DNA of 6,969 nt from Tidjanibacter sp. (GTDB lineage Bacteria; Bacteroidota; Bacteroidia; Bacteroidales; Rikenellaceae), in assembly GCA_017379955.1 (NCBI GenBank), contig JAFNVE010000139.1, positions 1-6,969 of the forward strand. Reading direction: 5' to 3'. Position numbers and translations under genes: made by a program. Positions 1 through 4,805 of the stretch are shown one piece after another; the stretch's first letter is position 1, and each line of letters starts with the position of its first letter. The notes beneath the pieces are model-generated. The model saw only the letters and a program-made list of their open reading frames with translations, was not told the origin of the DNA and searched no databases.

Positions 1-85
1 AATCTCCCTAATCTCCCTAATCTCCCATAACTCCCATAATTCCTATAATTCCTATTACTCCTATCCGCCCTATTAGCCCTATCCC
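1..85. repeat. Degenerate 9-bp tandem repeat, about 9.4 copies
   Basis: Nine successive 9-bp units plus a 4-base remnant can be read from the left edge: aatctccct twice, aatctccca, taactccca, taattccta twice, ttactccta, tccgcccta, ttagcccta, tccc. Neighbouring units are the most alike and the sequence drifts steadily along the array, as expected if it grew by replication slippage and then decayed. It starts at base 1, so it probably extends beyond the window. It lies beyond the terminator that ends the cinA transcript, so it is probably not part of that mRNA. The minus strand is G-rich, with GGG runs at a constant 9-bp period in the first four units. No gene is visible here. Confidence 0.85.
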
Positions 86-86
86 A

Positions 87-123
87 AAAAGCAGAGAGTG
101 GCTCGATACCACTCTCTGCTTTT
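87..123 (-). terminator. Bidirectional intrinsic terminator after cinA
   Basis: A perfect 15-bp stem (87-101 paired with 109-123) closes a 7-base loop (ctcgata). The core is gcagagagtgg against ccactctctgc. The stem is flanked by A-runs on the left and T-runs on the right, so the RNA ends in a U tract on either strand: five T after the stem for minus-strand transcripts and four for plus-strand ones. It lies about 120 bp past the cinA stop and is the likely end of the pdxB-pyrD-cinA transcript. It could also stop a convergent transcript entering from the left. Confidence 0.85.
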
Positions 124-145
124 AATATAAACTTACCCACATCAA

Positions 146-264
146 GAAGTCATATGGCTGAGGGATTTTGGGGCTTCGTGAAGTGAGTAGAGCCGAGCAT
201 ACTTCGGTGTATGTGAGGCGAAGACTCGCGAGGGAAGTGCCAAAGTCACCAGCCAGATGACTTC
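146..264. repeat. Long imperfect palindrome overlapping the cinA 3' end
   Basis: The two ends form an inverted repeat: 146-159 (gaagtcatatggct) matches the reverse complement of 251-264 at 13 of 14 positions. Further in, 164-171 matches the reverse complement of 240-247 at 7 of 8. At the apex a short stem around 198-213 closes on a C(TTCG)G loop at 202-207, a very stable RNA tetraloop type. The pairing between these blocks is patchy. As RNA it would fold into one long arm just after, and partly inside, the end of cinA. It resembles REP-like or dispersed intergenic palindromes, but whether it recurs in the genome cannot be seen here. Confidence 0.6.
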
Positions 265-1496
265 GTGAGCACCAAACGAAGCATATTAATCGCCGCTGTG
301 GACGACCTCTCAATATTCACCGAGCGCAACCTACCTCCGTGATAGAGTTGGGAGGTGACACCCTCAGGGGTTGCAACGGCAATCCACACCGTACCGACAG
401 GCTTGGTGGGTGTTCCGCCATCGGGGCCTGCGATGCCTGTGGTGGCAATGGCGTAGTCCGCACCGCACACTCGGCGCACACCCTCGGCCATCTGCTCGGC
501 CACCTGCTGGCTCACTGCGCCATATTCTGCAATATCCTCAGCACGCACTCCCAATACATTGACTTTTACATCGTTGCTATACGACACCACGCTACCCATA
601 AAGTAGGCCGACGCACCCGCCTCGGCGGTAAAACGGCTGCTCAGCGCACCGCCCGTGCACGACTCGGCACAGGCCAGCGTAGCACCGCGCTCGGTGAGCA
701 TACGCGCCACAACACCCGCCACCGACTCCTCACCATAGCCGACAAAGTAGTCGCCCAAAATAGCCTCCAACGCCTTAAATCTATGTTCCATCTCAGCCTC
801 AGCCACCTCAGCACTCACATCGTATGCCGAGAGCCTCAACCTCAACTGACGAGGCGAAGGGAGATAGGCAAGGTGCAACCACTCGGGCAGTGCATCCTCC
901 CACTCGGCAATACGCTCCGCCAACATCGACTCGGCAAGGCCAAAGGTAATCATCGTGCGATGTACCACGCTGCGCAGCGCAAAATGCTCCTTTACCTTCG
1001 GGATCACCTCCTCGCGCATCAGTGCCTCCATCTCGAAGGGTACACCCGGAAGGCTTACGACCACCCTACCCTCCTTCTCGAACCACATACCCGGCGCAGT
1101 GCCGTTGCGGTTGGTCAGCACCTCGCAGCACTCGGGCACAAGTGCCTGACCCTGATTTAGTTCGTTAAACTCTATACCCTTCGCCCTCATCATCTGCTCC
1201 ACAGCGCGATAGGTAGGCTCGTGGCGTACCAAACGGGAGTCAAAGAGTGCGGCAAGGGTTGTCTTGGTGATATCGTCCTTCGTAGGGCCGAGTCCGCCTG
1301 TGATAATCACAAGGGGTGCGCGACGCATAGCCTCAGTGACAGCCGAGGCAATCTCGTCGCCACTGTCACCCACCGTCAATCGCCTCTCAACACGCACACC
1401 AACCTCGCCCAACAACTGAGCAATAGTGGCAGAGTTGGTATCGACAATCTGACCAATCAGAATCTCATCACCAATGGTAATTACATTACAATTCAT
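246..1496 (-). CDS. cinA: CinA, two-domain competence/damage-inducible family protein (nicotinamide-nucleotide amidohydrolase)
   Basis: This is a 416-residue protein, normal for full-length CinA. The N-terminal half (about 1-170) is the molybdopterin-binding-like (COG1058) domain, with GDEILIG at 9-15, TGGLGPTKDD at 66-75, NGTAPGM at 131-137 and SLPGVPFEM at 148-156. In characterised CinA proteins this domain has ADP-ribose pyrophosphatase activity. The C-terminal domain (about 255-410) is the PncC-type amidase, with AESCTGG at 277-283, TGIAGPDGG at 353-361 and KPVGTV at 365-370; it deamidates nicotinamide mononucleotide to nicotinate mononucleotide in NAD salvage. The protein is cytoplasmic. 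The ATG lies 12 bp after the pyrD stop, so the two are probably co-transcribed; the ribosome-binding sequence (AAAAGA) is weak. The last six residues (TKSSGW) are encoded by one arm of the palindrome at 146-264, so the original C-terminus may have been altered. A role in competence here is not implied. Confidence 0.95.
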   Translation of the reverse strand: MNCNVITIGDEILIGQIVDTNSATIAQLLGEVGVRVERRLTVGDSGDEIASAVTEAMRRAPLVIITGGLGPTKDDITKTTLAALFDSRLVRHEPTYRAVEQMMRAKGIEFNELNQGQALVPECCEVLTNRNGTAPGMWFEKEGRVVVSLPGVPFEMEALMREEVIPKVKEHFALRSVVHRTMITFGLAESMLAERIAEWEDALPEWLHLAYLPSPRQLRLRLSAYDVSAEVAEAEMEHRFKALEAILGDYFVGYGEESVAGVVARMLTERGATLACAESCTGGALSSRFTAEAGASAYFMGSVVSYSNDVKVNVLGVRAEDIAEYGAVSQQVAEQMAEGVRRVCGADYAIATTGIAGPDGGTPTKPVGTVWIAVATPEGVTSQLYHGGRLRSVNIERSSTAAINMLRLVLTKSSGW

Positions 1497-1508
1497 ATCT
1501 TTTGTCTA

Positions 1509-2582
1509 TTATGTTAGCGAGGAGATAGAGCCCTTTCGGTAGTGCTCTACCATTGCCAGATGCTGGCAAATCTTCTTCGCAAAACCAGCACCATTATATA
1601 TAAGTCCGGTATAAATCTGCACCAGGTCGGCACCTGCATCGAGCAGTGTCTGCACATCCTCGGGCTTCATTACACCACCACTCGCAATCAGCGGATAGTG
1701 ACCCGGCAGGCGACTCTTGACATATTTCAGCAACTCCACCGTATACGGGAAGAGAGGCTCACCACTCAATCCGCCCTCGCCCACCTTGCGCAGACGACGT
1801 GGCGAACTCTTCAACCCCTCGTGGTTGTAGGTTGTACCACCCACCACAAGACCATCGAGCTGAGTTTCGATAAGCACCTCTATAATACTATCTACCAATG
1901 CCTTATCCCAATCGGGCGACACCTTCATTAGTATCGGGCAGTAGTCAGTCTGACCCCTGCGGAAGTCGACAAGGGCATCCATCACTGCCAGAAGCATACT
2001 CTTCACATCGCCTCCCTCCATTGTCACCTGTTCGATAAGCGGCTCCACATTGAGGGTAAAGTAATCGACATATTGGTAGAGGTTGCGAAACATTTTCAGG
2101 TAGTCGCGAACGGTGCCATCCAGGTCGGTGAGGGTATTTTTGGCGATATTCGCACCCACTCGCTCGGCAGGTCGCTCACCACGACGACGCAGATTGTAGA
2201 GTGCCTGTTCCAACCCCCCATTTTCAAAACCGATACGATTGATAAGTGCGCGGTCGGCCTTCAAGCGGAATAATCGGGGGCGTGCATTGCCATTTTGAGG
2301 CTTGGGCGTGAGAGTACCAATCTCGACAAAACCCCAACCGAGGGCCTTCAACTGACGATATAGGCGGCCATCGACATCAAAGCCTGCCGATATACCGATT
2401 GGATTAGGAAAACTCACACCGAAAATCTCGCGCTCCAACACGGGGTCATCATAACGATAACACTTGGCAAGTGCCCATCGTCCAGCACGCGTGCCACCCA
2501 CACGACGGAGCAACCACAAACGGAGGCGATGCTTGCCCTCGGCGGTAAATATTGATGGATATTTCTGAACTCTCCTACCCAT
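1509..2582 (-). CDS. pyrD: PyrD-family flavoprotein (class 2 dihydroorotate dehydrogenase-like) with an altered substrate site
   Basis: This 357-residue protein has the layout of quinone-dependent class 2 dihydroorotate dehydrogenase, which oxidises dihydroorotate to orotate at the membrane. A basic, helical N-terminal extension (about 1-45) resembles the membrane-associating part of class 2 enzymes. The FMN barrel follows: NPIGISAGFD at 60-69, EIGTLTPKPQNGN at 87-99, INRIGF at 114-119, GANIAKN at 143-149, MKVSPD at 219-224, GGLSGEPL at 270-277, SGG at 301-303 and LVQIYTG at 320-326. FMN-binding signatures and the barrel lysine (K220) are kept. The substrate site is not: the usual lysine after AGFD is V70, the Asn of GFN is E120, the SxPN catalytic loop after N178-V179 reads EPLIEQ, and the Asn of the TNTT motif is G249. 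Family membership is clear, but dihydroorotate dehydrogenase activity is doubtful. It lies 39 bp after pdxB and 12 bp before cinA. Confidence 0.85.
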   Translation of the reverse strand: MGRRVQKYPSIFTAEGKHRLRLWLLRRVGGTRAGRWALAKCYRYDDPVLEREIFGVSFPNPIGISAGFDVDGRLYRQLKALGWGFVEIGTLTPKPQNGNARPRLFRLKADRALINRIGFENGGLEQALYNLRRRGERPAERVGANIAKNTLTDLDGTVRDYLKMFRNLYQYVDYFTLNVEPLIEQVTMEGGDVKSMLLAVMDALVDFRRGQTDYCPILMKVSPDWDKALVDSIIEVLIETQLDGLVVGGTTYNHEGLKSSPRRLRKVGEGGLSGEPLFPYTVELLKYVKSRLPGHYPLIASGGVMKPEDVQTLLDAGADLVQIYTGLIYNGAGFAKKICQHLAMVEHYRKGSISSLT

Positions 2583-2603
2583 TTGTCTTCTTGTTTTGTT
2601 TTA

Positions 2604-2611
2604 CAAAGATA
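2604..2611 (-). promoter_or_regulatory. Candidate -7 box for pyrD (TATCTTTG)
   Basis: On the minus strand TATCTTTG fits the Bacteroides primary-sigma -7 consensus TAnnTTTG exactly. Initiation about 6 bases downstream would give a leader of about 15 nt before the pyrD ATG. I see no TTG at the expected 19-21 bp spacing; that position falls in the T-rich end of pdxB. The box sits in the 39-bp pdxB-pyrD gap, so pyrD-cinA may be transcribed both from here and by read-through from pdxB. Confidence 0.5.
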
Positions 2612-2621
2612 GTTCTTTTCG

Positions 2622-3656
2622 CTAAAAAAACTCTTTGCGCAGGGAGTAATTTTTGCGGAATCGCTCAAACTGCGAGGGCTGAGTTTTAAGTTTCAAATCA
2701 ATCTCTTCGAGCGGGCAGTATGTCTCTATTTGTGCCACCATCTCCTCCCAACCAATCGGGCGTGGAGTGGTAGGTACCACCTCCGAAGGGTACCAATCGG
2801 TGAAAGGCAAATCAAAACGCTCGGAGAGAGCACGCATCACAATCGAAGAGGCATTTGCCTTGCCCTGAATTGAGTAGCCGGCAATATGGAAGGTCGAGAT
2901 AACTGCCTTACGCACAACCTCTTCGCTGATACGCTTCGGCTCACCCTCCCATACATCAAGATAGCAGTCTATTCTCTTTGCCGAGATTGCCGCGCTCAGT
3001 GCCTCGGTATCAACCACCTCGCCACGCGAAGCGTTGATGAGTGCCACACGCGGACGTAGCAGAGCCAACTCCCTTTCGCCAATAAGATGATAGGTCGGAT
3101 GGTCGCCATCGTGCGTAAGCAGCGGATGGAGAGTAACTATATCGGCCGTAGCAAGGAGTTCATCGAGAGGCACAAAACCATCCTCTCTGCCAAGACCTTC
3201 GGCCTGCTCACGAGGCGGGTCGCTGCACAGCACTCTAAAACCCCAACTGCGAGCATACTCAGCCACCAATCGGCCCACATTACCCACACCTACAATGCCC
3301 AGCGTGCACTCCTCAGGCTCGGCAGCCCTACGCGAAAGGTGAAGTGTCAACACAGCACTAACCCATTGAAGTACAGCGCGAGCATTACACCCTGCGGCAG
3401 TCACAACCTCAATCCCCTGCTCCCTGCACCACTCCATATCGATATGGTCGTAACCAATGGTGGCGGTGCAAATTAGTCGCACACTGCTCCCTTCGAGCAA
3501 CTTGCGGTCGCAACGGGTACGGGTACGCACCAGAAGGATATCGGCATCGCGTACCTCACGCGGAGTGATACCCTCACCATCTATCGTAACTACCTGAGCC
3601 ACACGGGCAAGCACATCGGCGATGTATGGTATCTGATTATCTGCAACAATCTTCAT
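2622..3656 (-). CDS. pdxB: Erythronate-4-phosphate dehydrogenase PdxB
   Basis: PdxB oxidises 4-phospho-D-erythronate to 2-oxo-3-hydroxy-4-phosphobutanoate, the second step of the DXP-dependent route to pyridoxal 5'-phosphate. It is a cytoplasmic D-2-hydroxyacid dehydrogenase. The 344-residue product opens with the typical MKIVADNQIPY. It has the substrate-domain stretch TATIGYDH at 64-71 and GCNARAV at 89-95, the Rossmann nucleotide loop GIVGVGNVGR at 120-129 and the NAD-ribose acidic residue in CSDPPR (D146). The catalytic trio is R211 (NASRGEVVD), E237 (DVWEGEP) and H257 (HIAGYSIQGKA). The FRKNYSLRKEF ending matches the PdxB-specific C-terminal region rather than generic relatives such as SerA. 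It is first in the minus-strand gene group and divergent from the gene at 3747. Confidence 0.95.
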   Translation of the reverse strand: MKIVADNQIPYIADVLARVAQVVTIDGEGITPREVRDADILLVRTRTRCDRKLLEGSSVRLICTATIGYDHIDMEWCREQGIEVVTAAGCNARAVLQWVSAVLTLHLSRRAAEPEECTLGIVGVGNVGRLVAEYARSWGFRVLCSDPPREQAEGLGREDGFVPLDELLATADIVTLHPLLTHDGDHPTYHLIGERELALLRPRVALINASRGEVVDTEALSAAISAKRIDCYLDVWEGEPKRISEEVVRKAVISTFHIAGYSIQGKANASSIVMRALSERFDLPFTDWYPSEVVPTTPRPIGWEEMVAQIETYCPLEEIDLKLKTQPSQFERFRKNYSLRKEFF

Positions 3657-3682
3657 ATCGAAAAACTATTGTTTGATTATTA

Positions 3683-3690
3683 CAAAGATA
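3683..3690 (-). promoter_or_regulatory. Candidate -7 box for pdxB (TATCTTTG)
   Basis: TATCTTTG on the minus strand is an exact fit to TAnnTTTG and would place the pdxB start of transcription about 20 bases before its ATG. No TTG lies at the usual -33 spacing. The surrounding 12-mer ttacaaagatag (3680-3691, plus strand) is identical to 2601-2612 in front of pyrD, which supports both as promoter elements. Confidence 0.5.
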
Positions 3691-3702
3691 GATTTTTTTT
3701 CT

Positions 3703-3710
3703 TAACTTTA
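3703..3710 (+). promoter_or_regulatory. Weak candidate -7 box for the secreted EEP gene (TAACTTTA)
   Basis: TAACTTTA differs from the Bacteroides -7 consensus TAnnTTTG only at the last base. It lies 36 bases before the ATG at 3747. No TTG is found at the expected upstream distance; the nearest (3673-3675) is 27 bp away. It shares the 90-bp divergent spacer with the pdxB promoter, so the two polymerases would compete for overlapping DNA. Confidence 0.3.
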
Positions 3711-3746
3711 TCTGCGCATAACAACCATTTTTACCCATTATCACCA

Positions 3747-4712
3747 ATGGCTCGTCACCAAATAGTAATAATTCTGCTATTGATACTCCTCCCCGCACCG
3801 CTCCTTGCACAGAGTGGTGGATGGCGCACTGTGGCGAACATTGCCTTTATGAATACCGAGAATCTCTACGACACCGCCGACTCTCCGTTTGATGGCGACG
3901 AGGAGTACACCCCAACGGGCGCAAAACGCTGGACAGAAGAGCGTTACCGGCAGAAGTTACACTCCATCGCCCGCATCCTCGACGATATGGCAGCCGACAT
4001 TATCGGGCTTGCCGAGGTGGAGAACGAGGCGGCAGTGCGTGATCTTGTGCAGACTATGCAGGAGGACTACAACTACATACACCGCACTACCTCCGATAGA
4101 CGTGGAATAGATATTGCACTGCTCTATCGTGGCGACCGCTTCATACCCGACCATATCGAGCAACTCGACGCCTCCTCTTCGCGTGAGGTGCTCTATGTGC
4201 GTGGTCGCCTACATGGCAAGCGCATCGACCTGCTCGTTTGGCACGCGCCATCGCAAATCAACGAGTTCGATTCGCGTATGGAGGCTATGCAGGGGCTGTA
4301 TGCGTGTGCCGACTCGCTACGCAAAAGTTCACAAGCGGCGCGCGTGGTGGTTATGGGCGACCTGAACGCCACCCCCGACGACGAGGTTGTCCGCCGCACT
4401 TTTGGCAGACGCGACCGCTGGGGCGAGAGCGACAGAGGGTGGCTGATGCCTGTGGAGGGTGCTGGCTCCTACGCCTTTGACGGTCGATGGGCACTGTATG
4501 ATAACATATTCATTGACAGTAGATTGGCAGACGATGATTATGAGATTGACGGCGGAGTTTTTGTGCGCAGTTATATGCTTGAAGCGGGTAATCCGCACGC
4601 CAATAATCGTGCCGGCTACCCTTGGCGCACCTACTCTGGCGATGAGTATTTGGGTGGAGCAAGCGACCACCTGCCCGTATTCGTGAATTTGAAGAGCGGA
4701 AAACTCTATTAG
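3747..4712 (+). CDS. Secreted endonuclease/exonuclease/phosphatase-family metal-dependent hydrolase
   Basis: The 321-residue product is a member of the EEP (DNase I/exonuclease III-like) fold; its substrate cannot be told from sequence. Residues 1-22 form a signal peptide: a short basic start, a hydrophobic run from 6 to 20, and a likely cut near LLAQ-SGG, so the enzyme is exported, presumably to the periplasm. Visible active-site motifs are MNTENLYD (35-42), GLAEVEN with metal-binding E90, RGIDIALLYR (119-128), WHAPSQ with H166, VVMGDLNATPDD with D205 and N207, LYDNIFI (250-256) and GGASDHLP with D307 and H308. All catalytic positions of the fold are present. The ATG at 3747 is chosen because it starts the signal peptide; an upstream TTG at 3669 would add 26 residues in front and overlap the promoter region. 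No hairpin terminator follows. Confidence 0.88.
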   Translation: MARHQIVIILLLILLPAPLLAQSGGWRTVANIAFMNTENLYDTADSPFDGDEEYTPTGAKRWTEERYRQKLHSIARILDDMAADIIGLAEVENEAAVRDLVQTMQEDYNYIHRTTSDRRGIDIALLYRGDRFIPDHIEQLDASSSREVLYVRGRLHGKRIDLLVWHAPSQINEFDSRMEAMQGLYACADSLRKSSQAARVVVMGDLNATPDDEVVRRTFGRRDRWGESDRGWLMPVEGAGSYAFDGRWALYDNIFIDSRLADDDYEIDGGVFVRSYMLEAGNPHANNRAGYPWRTYSGDEYLGGASDHLPVFVNLKSGKLY

Positions 4713-4716
4713 GATT

Positions 4717-4746
4717 TTGAGGATTAACAAATTATTGTTATTTTTG
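4717..4746 (+). promoter_or_regulatory. ppdK promoter, Bacteroides type (TTG-N19-TATTTTTG)
   Basis: TTG at 4717-4719 and TATTTTTG at 4739-4746 are separated by exactly 19 bp, matching the published Bacteroides consensus TTG-N19-TAnnTTTG. It begins four bases after the stop codon of the preceding gene. Transcription should start near 4752, giving a leader of about 54 nt that is almost free of C and rich in A and G, as is common for highly expressed Bacteroidales genes. Confidence 0.8.
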
Positions 4747-4792
4747 CGGGTTGAAAAAAGGAAAGAAGAAAAGAAATTAACATTTAACTAAT

Positions 4793-4798
4793 AGGAAG
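4793..4798 (+). promoter_or_regulatory. Shine-Dalgarno-like AGGAAG before ppdK
   Basis: AGGAAG ends 7 bases before the ATG at 4806, a suitable ribosome-binding distance. It is the clearest such site in the window and supports 4806 as the ppdK start. Confidence 0.55.
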
Positions 4799-4805
4799 AA
4801 ATTTT

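Noticed and set aside
1..85. CRISPR array, or a Gly-X-X coding repeat on the minus strand
   Set aside because: Units are 9 bp with no spacers, so it is not CRISPR. One minus frame reads as Gly-rich triplets, but it has no credible start and lies past a terminator.
122..313. 63-codon minus-strand frame crossing the palindrome
   Set aside because: It begins inside cinA in another frame and runs through the palindrome to the terminator arm. There is no sign of coding beyond chance openness.
339..1160. 273-codon open frame on the plus strand
   Set aside because: It is antisense to cinA in the same codon phase, rich in His, Arg and Leu with no domain, and cinA is unmistakable.
3669..3746. TTG start adding 26 residues to the EEP protein
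   Set aside because: The added residues precede a complete signal peptide that starts at the ATG at 3747, and the TTG lies upstream of the candidate -7 box. The extension would not be transcribed from that box.
4700..4740. Terminator for the EEP gene
   Set aside because: No inverted repeat of useful length followed by a T-run was found; the T-rich stretch belongs to the ppdK -7 box.
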